This document shows positions 7,821 through 15,981 of a stretch of 64,000 bases of DNA, in pieces. The notes under the pieces were generated by a model. That model worked only from the letters and a program-made list of their open reading frames with translations. It was not told where the DNA came from and ran no database searches. Both the position numbers and the translations under genes were made by a program. The stretch spans positions 558,001 through 622,000 of the forward strand of contig NZ_FSRG01000004.1 of assembly GCF_900129975.1 (NCBI RefSeq), read 5' to 3'. Each line of letters begins with the position of its first letter. Position 1 is the first letter of the stretch. The DNA is from Halodesulfovibrio marinisediminis DSM 17456. Its GTDB lineage: Bacteria > Desulfobacterota > Desulfovibrionia > Desulfovibrionales > Desulfovibrionaceae.

Positions 7821-8770
7821 TTTTTCCGACGTATAGAAAATGAAGAGCCAGTCCATCGTAAGGTGGACTGGTTTTTTTATGGCGCGTTGCATGGGGAGAG
7901 GGACTTTTTAGAGTCAGAGGAACTCCCTCTCCCCGTTAGGCAATATAGTAGGAAGATCGGACGGACATCCTACTTGTTGTGCTAGTTGACTGCCATTTTT
8001 GTAAGCGGGGGGAGGAGGAAGAATGTATTAGGATTCGGGACGTAGAGCAAACACACCCTTCCTCGCTCACTAGGACGTGTATCTGTTAAAGGTGCATGTA
8101 GGGTATGTGTATCATAAAAAAGTATTAATATCCATCGTGTTGCGAGGTGTGTATTGCAAAAAAGAAAGTGGGAAGATTTTGAAGAGCATGAAATCTTCCC
8201 ACAATCACTAAGACAAGTTAATGGTTTATATCTGGTTGGAGTTCCTAACAGGCGTCTAGTATCTTCAAAATATGATATCGCTAATATGATTTTTTAAATG
8301 CGTTTTATGTGGAAAGAAGAGGACGGAGAGTCGAGTGTGTTTCAAATAAATCAGTCTTCACTTATCTTCTATTGAAAGCTCTGTTGTATCTCTTAAGGTT
8401 TGAAATGTGGGTAATTGTTTTTCGATATGTGAAGTTGATAGGAGGAGAGAGAGTGATGTGTGACGATTCCTTTTTCCTCCCCCCTCCTATCACATCCCTT
8501 CAAGAGATAGGTATGAAGTATGGTTTAGTGAGTTTTATGTGGTCTAAGATCCTATTTCAATGGAGCTTTGCCAGAGGAAAGAGACCAGGAGTGAAACGGG
8601 GTGTAAAACCCCTGGCTCTTTCTTCCGTTGCAGTACTTCATGGAGAAGTTATGTTTCTAACTATCTCATAAGATGGAGAAAAAAATTATGATAATTTTTA
8701 TGTGGGGCATGTATTTGGGAAGGATGGGGGAGTGGTGAACCAAAAAAGTTCACCGGAAGGTTCACCATAC
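7821..8770. other. Non-coding array of inverted repeats between integrase and tRNA-Pro
   Basis: After the integrase terminator (7848-7878) about 900 bp hold no supportable gene but six perfect or nearly perfect inverted repeats: 7893-7934 (11 bp), 7947-7974 (7 bp), 8168-8202 (12 bp), 8436-8492 (10 bp), 8577-8622 (GAAAGAG-A-CCAGG pairing, 12 bp with one bulge) and 8733-8767 (9 bp, with an alternative inner partner). A reverse or forward frame such as 8309-8671 overlaps these and lacks a ribosome site. This may be an attP-like arm region, a single-strand origin or a set of structured RNAs. Confidence 0.55.
7848..7878 (+). terminator. Integrase terminator
   Basis: CCAGTCCA and TGGACTGG form a perfect 8-bp stem followed by seven T. 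Confidence 0.85.
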
Positions 8771-8805
8771 AAAAAAAAAGGGAAGAATCTGACTAGATTC
8801 ATCCC
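8771..8805 (-). terminator. Terminator of tRNA-Pro
   Basis: Read on the reverse strand, GGG-AT-GAATCT pairs with AGATTC-TT-CCC and is followed by nine T, 32 nt beyond the tRNA 3' end. Confidence 0.75.
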
Positions 8806-8836
8806 AAAAAAAGTAATTATTTCATAGTGTTTTTTC

Positions 8837-8913
8837 TGGTCGGGATGAGGTGAGTTGAACACCCGACATCTTGAACCCCATTCAAGTGCGCTACCAAGCT
8901 GCGCTACATCCCG
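8837..8913 (-). tRNA. tRNA-Pro (UGG)
   Basis: A 77-nt cloverleaf on the reverse strand beginning CGGGATG and ending CATCCCG-A-CCA, CCA encoded. The anticodon stem CTTGA/TCAAG encloses the loop ATGGGGT with anticodon TGG. The D loop has the AGCTTGGTAGC pattern and the T loop is TTCAACT. Its 3' end faces the integrase gene, making it the probable integration site of the element. Confidence 0.95.
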
Positions 8914-9036
8914 ATGTGAGGGATAAGGTATCGCGAGGATATGAGGGCGTCAATAATGTTCTGTGATTGCAGGGGGAATTCTAATCTGCGTTAGTCTGAT
9001 ACCGAAGTTTCTAGTTTGAAGGTAGCCTTGTTGAGG

Positions 9037-9068
9037 TCACGGGCAAATGTTTTGCCCGTGATCTTTTT
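9037..9068 (+). terminator. Hairpin with T-tract beyond the 9069 gene
   Basis: TCACGGGCAAA and TTTGCCCGTGA form an 11-bp stem followed on the plus strand by seven T. The neighbouring gene runs on the minus strand and I see no plus-strand gene upstream. It may stop antisense transcription, or serve the minus gene less efficiently because the T-tract is on the wrong side. Confidence 0.5.
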
Positions 9069-9554
9069 TTATTGTTCGCATGGAGGCTGACAGGACATTT
9101 TGTTACGTGATGAACGTTTCAACAGCAGGCAGGCAGCAAGTAAGTTGAGGATAAGGCTTATGCCAAGCGCTATGCGCAGGGGCTGGGATGAAAGCCCTGT
9201 GGGGGCTTGAGCTTGCATAATACCTTCCTCGGTAACGTTGACTTGCATTTCAGCTTTATGTCCCATATCTGAAGCAGTGATGCGCCATGTTCCGGGAATA
9301 CTTGGTACAAAGGCAAAATTGCCTTTTGCATCGGTTCGGCCGTTTTGAAACTCGGCATCCCCTTCTTTTGCTTCTGGCGAAAAGACAAACACTTCTGCAT
9401 ACGACATAGGGTCGCCCCCAGCGTAGCCGAACTGTACTACGGCTGTATTGCTTGAGATACTGTTGGCAGTTACACCGTGAGCAAAAGCAGATTTAGTAGC
9501 AAATGCGCATATGCCTATGATGGTGAGCGCAAATAAGAACAAAGATCTAGGCAT
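9069..9554 (-). CDS. Exported protein with C-terminal membrane anchor, partner of DUF4198 protein
   Basis: About 161 aa from an ATG one base after the stop of the DUF4198 gene (a TTG four codons earlier is possible); translation is probably coupled. It has a signal peptide ending at ATKSAFA-HG, an Ig-like or carboxypeptidase-regulatory-like beta domain (about 30-115: GRTDAKGNFAFVPSIPGTWRI) and one C-terminal transmembrane helix with a basic tail. Such small exported proteins accompany DUF4198 proteins in nickel/cobalt uptake loci of deltaproteobacteria (NikK/NikL-type). No transporter gene lies next to them here, so the nickel role is inference. Confidence 0.6.
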   Translation of the reverse strand: MPRSLFLFALTIIGICAFATKSAFAHGVTANSISSNTAVVQFGYAGGDPMSYAEVFVFSPEAKEGDAEFQNGRTDAKGNFAFVPSIPGTWRITASDMGHKAEMQVNVTEEGIMQAQAPTGLSSQPLRIALGISLILNLLAACLLLKRSSRNKMSCQPPCEQ

Positions 9555-9555
9555 G

Positions 9556-10320
9556 CTATTTCGCAATAGGGAAGGTTAATGTAGCTCGAATAATATGGCT
9601 TTCATATTTGTCGCCGTTACCCTCTGCAACGTGCTGAACTCGAACCATCCAAAGACCAGAGTTGGAGATATGAATTTTTGCAATGCCATCACCGTACGGC
9701 TCTGTGGTGTAAGCATAGGTGTTTTCTGTGTCTGTAAAGCCTTTGTAGGTGGCGAATACATTTTCTGGTGCTACAGGCTTGCCGTCGAACAGGACTTTCA
9801 CGCGGATATCATCGCCAACACATGCTGTAAGTGGGTTATCCACAGGAACAATTTCTAGCAGGTGGCCGACGGTGCGGTCAAATTTTGCAGTGTTGCCATC
9901 TACAGGAAGAATGGATTTTGCAAATTTTTCATATTTTCTTGTAAGAATAACACCTTGTAATGTTGATTTGTCTCCTTTTTTCCAACCGGTTGTTGTCTTG
10001 CTCCAGACTTCTCCTTTACGGTGGGCGGAGATAACAGCAGCTTCATCAGATTTAAGTGTTACGCTTCCATCCCACGTAAAGTACGGTTTGTTCGGGTACA
10101 GGGTGACATCACTTCCATCGTACGATGCAGCAACGCTTTCAGCTGCTTCGAGTTCTTCACTGCGCATAAAGGAGTGAGAAGAAGCGAGGCTGAACGGGAG
10201 TTTTTGTCCTTCATGGTAGGATTGCCACTGTTGTGGCACAAGAATGAATTCATGGGCGTATGCGAAGGAAGTGGTTGCGAGCAGTAAAACTAAACACATT
10301 AAGATGACACTTTTCTTCAT
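9556..10320 (-). CDS. DUF4198 family periplasmic protein (possible Ni/Co uptake component)
   Basis: 254 aa from the ATG at 10320, which has AAGGAG upstream; an in-frame ATG 7 codons earlier has none. The signal peptide ends at FAYA-HEF, leaving a mature N-terminus starting His-Glu-Phe, as in DUF4198 proteins, where the N-terminal His can bind metal. The rest is beta-rich with KVLFDGKPVAPENVFATYKG and GDGIAKIHISNSGLWMVRVQH, the family's Ig-like part. The family is linked to nickel or cobalt ECF transport. The gene is the first of a two-gene operon. Confidence 0.75.
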   Translation of the reverse strand: MKKSVILMCLVLLLATTSFAYAHEFILVPQQWQSYHEGQKLPFSLASSHSFMRSEELEAAESVAASYDGSDVTLYPNKPYFTWDGSVTLKSDEAAVISAHRKGEVWSKTTTGWKKGDKSTLQGVILTRKYEKFAKSILPVDGNTAKFDRTVGHLLEIVPVDNPLTACVGDDIRVKVLFDGKPVAPENVFATYKGFTDTENTYAYTTEPYGDGIAKIHISNSGLWMVRVQHVAEGNGDKYESHIIRATLTFPIAK

Positions 10321-10667
10321 TTCGTTCTCCTTTGGTAGCACGAATATTTATTTTTTATACAGCTAGCAATCGTGATGAAAGAAGTCAACAGGCATATCTG
10401 CAATATGTTTGGTATGTTATTAGGATGAGGGCTTTGTGCTCGTTCTTTGGCTGTTTTGAAATGTGTTACTTTTCTTAGCAAAGTGTGCTTTCGGCGGGGT
10501 TCAGAGATATTTACGCATGCTTTTTTGATGACAAAGAATAGGCGCTGAAGATAAAAAATATTTTGTACCCTACGTAACAGACATATGGTTATAGTTTGCG
10601 AGTGTGTGATGTCCTGAATGAGAGTCGGTAGTGGAACTTGTGGTTGAAGGCGAATAAATAACGAGAG
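10321..10667. other. Divergent promoter region, no gene
   Basis: This 347-bp gap separates two divergent genes and must hold both promoters. I see no clear hairpin or operator; the reverse frame at 10317-10676 has no ribosome site. Confidence 0.5.
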
Positions 10668-11636
10668 ATGGAGCAACGATTGAGGAACGATGTACAGCAG
10701 GCGGTTGGCGGGTTGATTCCTGTGGCGCTAACGCATTGCGCTGAGTATGAGTACAAGACAGTGCACAAGGCAGTGCGGGACTGTTTACAGGCGATTAATT
10801 TTGCACCTGCAACAGGTGCAAAGGTATTGGTAAAACCTAATTTGCTGAAGGCAGATAGTAATGGGTTGTGTTGTACTCACCCAGCTGTCGTGGAAGCCGT
10901 CTGTGAAGTATTGCTTGAACACGGGTGTGCGGTAACAGTCGGAGACTCTCCTGTTTTGGGTTCTGCTGTATCGGTTGCACGAAGTATTGGCCTCTTTGAG
11001 CGGTTGGAGCGGTTCAATGTGCCGATAATCACGTTGGATTCTCCGAAATGTGTGACGTTTGAAAGCGGTAGTTCTATAGGTATTTCACGGAGTGCCCTTG
11101 AGTGTGATTTGCTGCTGAATATACCACGTATGAAGGCTCATTGTCAGATGCGAACAACGTTTGCAGTGAAAAATTTGTTTGGGTGTGTGAGTGGTGTCCG
11201 TAAGGCTATTGCACATTCTAAACACGGAGATAAGGCAAACGCCTTCAGAGAATTGTTGGTTGATGTTGCTTTAGCTTTGCCAGAATGTGTAAGTGTCGTG
11301 GATGGGATTACCTGTATGCATAAGACAGGGCCAATTTTTGGTGTTCCATATTCGCTGGGACTTATCGGTGCGGCTGGTGATCCTGTGTCACTTGATACTG
11401 CTTTGTATTCGATACTGAATTGTAGCGTCGAAGAAATGCCATTGTGGAAGGAGTTGCAACGTAAGAACGTGCGCGGCGCTTTTGAGGAGCATCTTGAATA
11501 TGTATTAGCTACACCGCAAGAGTTTAATGCCGAAGGGTTTATGCTTCCGGTTGAGCTTACACCCGAAACCTTTCACCCTGTCCGCTTACTGCAAAGCAGT
11601 TTGAAGCGTTTATGGAAACGTTATATTTGTCCGTAA
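10668..11636 (+). CDS. DUF362 domain protein
   Basis: 322-aa protein of the DUF362 family: VLVKPNLLKAD near residue 50, THPAVVEAVCEVLLEHG, VTVGDSPVLGS, then LLNIPRMKAHCQMRTTFAVKNLFG near 150-170, all hallmarks. Many members carry a C-terminal ferredoxin domain; this one does not. The biochemical role is unknown, with proposals around iron-sulfur or metal handling. Its stop codon lies one base from the convergent stop of the fapA-like gene, with no terminator between them. Confidence 0.85.
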   Translation: MEQRLRNDVQQAVGGLIPVALTHCAEYEYKTVHKAVRDCLQAINFAPATGAKVLVKPNLLKADSNGLCCTHPAVVEAVCEVLLEHGCAVTVGDSPVLGSAVSVARSIGLFERLERFNVPIITLDSPKCVTFESGSSIGISRSALECDLLLNIPRMKAHCQMRTTFAVKNLFGCVSGVRKAIAHSKHGDKANAFRELLVDVALALPECVSVVDGITCMHKTGPIFGVPYSLGLIGAAGDPVSLDTALYSILNCSVEEMPLWKELQRKNVRGAFEEHLEYVLATPQEFNAEGFMLPVELTPETFHPVRLLQSSLKRLWKRYICP

Positions 11637-11637
11637 C

Positions 11638-13293
11638 CTAGTGTCCCACTTGCTGGGCGCGCACAGCCCGTTGATGGTTTTCCAGTTCCATTGAGAGTTT
11701 TGGAAGCGGGTGCTCAATGGTTAGCGTTTGTCCATGCATGGTTACTAAGGTTCCTGCTGCAACTGTGCCGCGAATAATGATACGGTGAGCAGAATGTGTA
11801 ACGCGCGGAGTAACACGGTTTGCAATGGATTTACGAATCCGTTTGGCTTTTTCCAGTAGCTTATCCGCTCGGTGACGCATGGAGCCGGAAAGCTCTTTTT
11901 CCTGACTTCTTCTGATCCAGTCGTCCAACTTAGAGATAGATTGTGATAAGACAGTTTCGGCCTCGGATGTTATTTTTCGTAGAGCATTCGGGGAACTCGC
12001 CTCATTTGTAATAATAAGAATGGGGGGTGCACCATTTTCGCCACCTGCTCCAGCAATATTTATTTCACTTCCGGCAACTAATGTGCTGCCAAGTACTGTT
12101 CCTTTTTCTGAACAAGTCCGGATGGAATTTCCGGCTGTAAGTTCTGAATTTACAATGGAACCGGACGTCACAATACTGTGTGCTGCGACAACATCTGCAT
12201 TATGCATGTGGTTTGCGTATACAGATCCCCTCGACGTAATTGTGCTGTTTTTATTCATAATTATTGCACCGGAAACAAATACATCACCACCGCAGGTGAT
12301 GTTCCCCTGATCTACGTTGCCGTCTATAATTACATGCTGTTGGGCTTGCACAGTAAAACCCGGTGTGATTGAGCCGGTAATGTGTACAGAACCCTGTTGC
12401 GCAATAATATTTCCAGTTTTCATGTTCACATCACCTTCAATACGCAAGACATCTGTAATGGAAAGAATGTCATCACGGATGCTCATAAGTCCCTTGCAAG
12501 AAGAATAATATACTGTGTGTCCATCGTGTTGAGGGATTCCGTAGAGATTTTTTCCAATACTTAGCATTCTTGTTTCGTTAGTGGTAAGGGTTGGTTGCTC
12601 CATCACTGGAAGCGCATTGCCGAAGACATCAAAACCGTTGGATGACTCAGGTGCTGGTAGTTGTACGGCAATTGGTGTGTGAGCTGGAACTTCTGCAAAA
12701 AAACCTTGGTCCTTATAGTCAACGGGAGCGGAGGATTTTTGCATAGTTCGCAGTATTCGTTCCGGCAGCAACGGCAGAATAATGGGAGGCTCCTCGTGGG
12801 TTGGAGGTCTGCCTTTGCAGATTGGAACCATTCGAACAGGATGCCCTTGTGTCATGGCCTTACGAGCGGCTGAGTTGAATCGTGCAGTGTCTATGGGGGC
12901 ATTAACATCTAGCTGCCAGAGTGCGGCTGCGTAATGGCTGAGTAGTAGTGAATTACCTTTAAAATCTCTATGATACACATCGGCGTAGACAGTCATTCCA
13001 TCATTTGCCGGATACAAAATAGGGCGAACAACAATTTTATTGTTATCTACATAAAGAATTCCAAGCGCTGTCGCATAGATTTTATCTGTTGCAGTATCGA
13101 TGGAATAATTGTGCGATTGATTCAGGTCTTCCTCTTCGTTTCCTATCTCAGAAGTGAGGTAGAAGTGAGGAAGGCGTAAGGCTTTTCCTATGCAAGTTCC
13201 GGGTGTTACAGGGAGTAAAGGATTGCCTTGCAGTTCTATGTATCTGGAAAATATAGATTCTTCTTCACTGAGAATGGGGTTGTTATATGACAT
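11638..13293 (-). CDS. FapA/DUF342 family polar protein
   Basis: 551 aa from the ATG at 13293, which has GGAGG at ideal spacing; the frame is open 13 codons further. DUF342/FapA proteins are polarly located in several Gram-negative bacteria and affect flagellar or cell-pole functions. The N-terminal half is mixed alpha/beta; the second half (about 250-420) shows the right-handed beta-helix pattern of repeated GxxxI turns (MKTGNIIAQQGSVHITGSI, ITCGGDVFVSGAII); a helical segment with KADKLLEKAKRIRKSI-like charge follows, then a last beta segment. No flagellar genes are adjacent. Family call is firm; the exact role is not. Confidence 0.8.
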   Translation of the reverse strand: MSYNNPILSEEESIFSRYIELQGNPLLPVTPGTCIGKALRLPHFYLTSEIGNEEEDLNQSHNYSIDTATDKIYATALGILYVDNNKIVVRPILYPANDGMTVYADVYHRDFKGNSLLLSHYAAALWQLDVNAPIDTARFNSAARKAMTQGHPVRMVPICKGRPPTHEEPPIILPLLPERILRTMQKSSAPVDYKDQGFFAEVPAHTPIAVQLPAPESSNGFDVFGNALPVMEQPTLTTNETRMLSIGKNLYGIPQHDGHTVYYSSCKGLMSIRDDILSITDVLRIEGDVNMKTGNIIAQQGSVHITGSITPGFTVQAQQHVIIDGNVDQGNITCGGDVFVSGAIIMNKNSTITSRGSVYANHMHNADVVAAHSIVTSGSIVNSELTAGNSIRTCSEKGTVLGSTLVAGSEINIAGAGGENGAPPILIITNEASSPNALRKITSEAETVLSQSISKLDDWIRRSQEKELSGSMRHRADKLLEKAKRIRKSIANRVTPRVTHSAHRIIIRGTVAAGTLVTMHGQTLTIEHPLPKLSMELENHQRAVRAQQVGH

Positions 13294-13570
13294 ACTATCC
13301 TCCGAACACTGGTTCTTTGCAGAAATAAGCAAGAATAAGAGTGAGTAGGGACTTTTTAGTATGTGCTATTTTACTCTGCGATTCTACATAGCTATGGTAT
13401 ATGTTTGACTATACTGGTTGATAATAAAAGAAATAGTGTTGTTTTGCAGTGCGCTGTAGATGGCTGCTTGTAGTACTTGCCTTTTTTAGCAGCAGGAGTA
13501 GGTTCAGCCCGGCCATACAGGGTGATCAGATGTAATCATCAATTGATGAATTGATGTTGGAGATAATGAA

Positions 13571-14401
13571 ATGAATTCTCTTCCTATTGGACTGTTTGAT
13601 TCCGGTGTTGGCGGGTTAACTGTGCTTAAAGCATTACGTTCTACCTTGCCGTGCGAAGAAATATTGTATCTTGGTGATACCGCTCGTTTGCCTTACGGAA
13701 CAAAGAGTCAGGAAACTATTATCCGCTATGCTGTGCAGGCTGCGGGAAAGCTGGTGGAACGTGGCGTTAAAATGCTTGTTATCGCCTGTAATACTGCCAG
13801 CTCTGTAGCTATCGAGCCGTTGCAGAAGGCTTTTCCGGATATTCCCGTGCTGGGCGTTGTTAAGCCCGGTGCGGCTGCAAGCTGTGCAGCTACAGAGAAT
13901 GGAAGCATAGTTGTCCTTGCTACAGAATCTACCATTCGCGGTAATGCATACCAGCGGGAGATTTATTCGCTACGTCCGGATGTTGACGTTACAGGGCTTC
14001 CGTGCCCGTTGTTTGTCCCTTTGGCAGAAGAAGGTTGGACAGACGGTGAGCTTGTTGAAGGTATTATCGCTCGTTATCTGGACCCGCTCTTTGCTTCTCC
14101 ACTTGAGACCGCACAGGAAAAAGCCCCAGATACAATCGTGCTCGGCTGTACGCACTTTCCGTTGCTCGCTCCATCCATTCGTAATGTTGTAGGGGATGCG
14201 ATCCATATTGTTGATTCGGCAGAAACCACAGCACAGGAAGTGAAAAAAGTACTTTCCGAACGCGGTCTGCTTCAAAAAAACACGGTCTGTGGCGGAACAA
14301 AATTTCTGACCACAGACGATATCTCACGTTTTGCCAGAACCGGTAGCTGGTTTCTTGGGCTGCCTATCGAAGTTGGTGACGTTGAGTTAGTCGATCTGTA
14401 A
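13571..14401 (+). CDS. murI: Glutamate racemase
   Basis: 276 aa, normal length. It interconverts L- and D-glutamate in the cytoplasm for peptidoglycan. Both catalytic cysteines are present: Cys73 in IACNTASS and the second in LGCTHFPLL near residue 185. The N-terminus has the family's GLFDSGVGGLTV and YLGDTARLPYGTKS. GGAG precedes the ATG. It is a single-gene unit followed by a structured stretch and a terminator. Confidence 0.97.
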   Translation: MNSLPIGLFDSGVGGLTVLKALRSTLPCEEILYLGDTARLPYGTKSQETIIRYAVQAAGKLVERGVKMLVIACNTASSVAIEPLQKAFPDIPVLGVVKPGAAASCAATENGSIVVLATESTIRGNAYQREIYSLRPDVDVTGLPCPLFVPLAEEGWTDGELVEGIIARYLDPLFASPLETAQEKAPDTIVLGCTHFPLLAPSIRNVVGDAIHIVDSAETTAQEVKKVLSERGLLQKNTVCGGTKFLTTDDISRFARTGSWFLGLPIEVGDVELVDL

Positions 14402-14447
14402 TTACATAGATCAGAACCTTAAAGGCTGAGAGAGTCTTCTGCTTTGC

Positions 14448-14488
14448 CGCGTGGTGAAATTACTCATGACTTGAGTGTCACTAACGCG
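14448..14488 (+). other. Three-tier hairpin after murI
   Basis: CGCGT/ACGCG, then GGTGA/TCACT (one G-U pair, one bulged A), then ACTCA/TGAGT with loop TGACT stack into one long hairpin between the murI stop and its terminator. It could be a 3' UTR structure or part of a small 3'-derived RNA. Confidence 0.4.
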
Positions 14489-14497
14489 TTGAAAGAG

Positions 14498-14520
14498 AAG
14501 GCTGTTTCAGCCTTTTTTTT
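14498..14520 (+). terminator. murI terminator
   Basis: AAGGCTG-TTT-CAGCCTT followed by more T. Confidence 0.85.
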
Positions 14521-14753
14521 ATTTCCCACCATGCAAAGTCAAAAGTAGCGCGTTGTTTATGCGTAAATAAATCGCATAGAAAGACAGTATGGTCTTGCAG
14601 TTGAGAGGTTGTACCTGCTCTGTGGGCAGCAGATCCCCCTTCTTGAAGAGTCGTTGGAGGCATATTTTCATATCATTTTTTTACATAGTGTCGGGTGTAT
14701 ATTGGTTGGGATGGACAACACTCAACCTTCACTACAGCACAATGGAGAAGACG

Positions 14754-15584
14754 ATGAGACATGGTGGACTGATGCGGTGCGGTCGCATCTATGCCGGAGT
14801 TATACTTCTGTTTCTGTTTATTATGTGCAGCTTGGGAAACTGTGCTCAACAGGCATCACAACTGGTTGCAGTTGCGGTTCAAGCTAAAGCTTCCCCGCTA
14901 CATCTTCGTGGAACCACATATACTCCGCTTCCTGCACAGCCTGTAATATATCCACGAACATCCCTTGCTTATTATACTCCTGAGGCACAGAATATTACCT
15001 TTCCGCCTGGAAAAGTTTTCTTTATTTCGGCTTTTGGTGACAGCCTTATTTCTGGATATGGGCTTGATAACGCCATGAACTCGTTTCCTGTGGTTTTACA
15101 GGAGACGCTGCGTGAGCTGGGATATCCTGTGGTTGTGGATAATGATGGAATTGCGGGGAACACAACAGCGCAGGGGCACGCCCGTTTACCTAAAATTCTG
15201 CTGACGAGACCGGACATTATTATTCTGGAGCTGGGTGCGAATGACATGTTGCAGCGTCGAAGCGTGCCGCGCATGAAAGCGAATTTAGCAGCGATGATTC
15301 GTGAAATACAGGACTTAAATATTCACTTGCTGCTTACCGGCATGTATTCAGTTCCGCATTTTGGGCAGAAATATGCCGATAGTTTTGATGCCGTATTTCC
15401 TGATCTTGCTGCAAAGTATAATGTAGCATTTTACCCGTTTTTCCTTGAAGGTGTAGCGCTTGATCATTCCTTGAATCAGGAGGACGGCTACCATCCTAAT
15501 GCAGATGGGGTTAAGGTTATAGTGGGTAATATTCTCCCATACATCGTGAAGCAGATTGAACTGATCTGTACGCAACAGCTTTAA
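14754..15584 (+). CDS. Exported GDSL/SGNH esterase (TesA-like)
   Basis: About 276 aa. The open frame extends back to 14589, but GGAGA six nt before the ATG at 14754 fits best, and this start gives a proper signal peptide (basic start, then VILLFLFIMCSLGNCA). The SGNH blocks are clear: FGDSLISGYG with the nucleophilic Ser, GNTTAQG, LELGANDML, and the catalytic Asp/His in DGYHPNADG near the C-terminus. Predicted arylesterase or lysophospholipase acting in the periplasm; substrate unknown. Residues between the signal peptide and the GDSL block form a 55-aa low-complexity linker. Cys at the signal end (LGNC) is a poor lipobox, so a lipoprotein is possible but not favoured. Confidence 0.85.
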   Translation: MRHGGLMRCGRIYAGVILLFLFIMCSLGNCAQQASQLVAVAVQAKASPLHLRGTTYTPLPAQPVIYPRTSLAYYTPEAQNITFPPGKVFFISAFGDSLISGYGLDNAMNSFPVVLQETLRELGYPVVVDNDGIAGNTTAQGHARLPKILLTRPDIIILELGANDMLQRRSVPRMKANLAAMIREIQDLNIHLLLTGMYSVPHFGQKYADSFDAVFPDLAAKYNVAFYPFFLEGVALDHSLNQEDGYHPNADGVKVIVGNILPYIVKQIELICTQQL

Positions 15585-15674
15585 AAACAGGCTGTATAAT
15601 CTGCTTGTTAAGAGAGGTTGTTGCAGGCATAGTATGCTTATATTGTAACAGCTTTTCCTTGGAGGAATGAAAGA

Positions 15675-15833
15675 ATGACAAAATATGAATGCCCTTGTGG
15701 ATATATTTATGATCCTGAAGTTGGAGACATTGAAAACAATATTCCACCAGACACTGCATTTGAAGATTTACCAGAGGACTGGGTATGTCCACTCTGTGGT
15801 GCTGCAAAGGAATTCTTTGAACCTATCGAGTAA
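15675..15833 (+). CDS. rub: Rubredoxin with CxC first motif
   Basis: 52-aa iron protein, normal rubredoxin length. It carries YDPEVGD, an acidic [11 protein letters not shown] segment and the second knuckle CPLCGAAK. The first knuckle reads [10 protein letters not shown], that is C-x-C-G instead of the usual C-x-x-C-G, one residue short. Fe coordination by four cysteines is still possible with four Cys present (6, 8, 38, 41). GGAGG lies upstream of the ATG. Rubredoxins pass electrons to rubrerythrin, superoxide reductase or ROO in these bacteria; none of those genes is adjacent. Confidence 0.95.
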   Translation: MTKYECPCGYIYDPEVGDIENNIPPDTAFEDLPEDWVCPLCGAAKEFFEPIE

Positions 15834-15849
15834 ATTACCCAAAAAAATT

Positions 15850-15892
15850 AAAAGCGGTTTTGATCTGTTGAAGAATGAAATCGCTTTTTTTA
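15850..15892 (+). terminator. Rubredoxin terminator
   Basis: AAAAGCG and CGCTTTT pair across a 25-nt loop, followed by T. Confidence 0.65.
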
Positions 15893-15966
15893 TTTCTTAT
15901 ATTTTAGTGTGATATTGATTATTTTGCGCCTGCCCAGCTGTGTGGTAGTATGTTGTGACGAACACT

Positions 15967-15979
15967 CAGGGGGCAAGAT
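15967..15979 (+). promoter_or_regulatory. Ribosome-binding region complementary to predicted small RNA
   Basis: CAGGGGGCAAGAT contains the AGGGGG ribosome site of the PAS gene. The same 13 bases occur at 16835-16847, so an RNA transcribed leftward through 16847-16835 would pair perfectly with this leader and mask the ribosome site. Confidence 0.5.
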
Positions 15980-15981
15980 CT

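Larger units (their letters stand above)
1..8836. mobile_element. Integrative plasmid-like element (left end outside window)
   Basis: This stretch combines a ColE2-type replicase, a RecA-fold ATPase, a serine recombinase and a tyrosine integrase, with the integrase gene closest to a tRNA-Pro whose 3' end faces the element. That is the usual layout of an element integrated into a tRNA gene. I see no second copy of the tRNA 3' end inside the window, so the distal att site, if there is one, lies before position 1. The boundaries are inferred; the gene content is seen directly. The element could also be a remnant or a phage satellite, since no capsid, packaging or conjugation gene is visible. Confidence 0.6.

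Noticed and set aside
7893-7941. GTTAGGC after the first inverted repeat, resembling an integron attC core
   Set aside because: The matching inverse core (GCCTAAC) is missing on the other side, and there is no integron integrase.
8309-8671. 120-codon frame between integrase and tRNA-Pro
   Set aside because: No credible ribosome site; it spans two inverted repeats and its protein shows no domain pattern.
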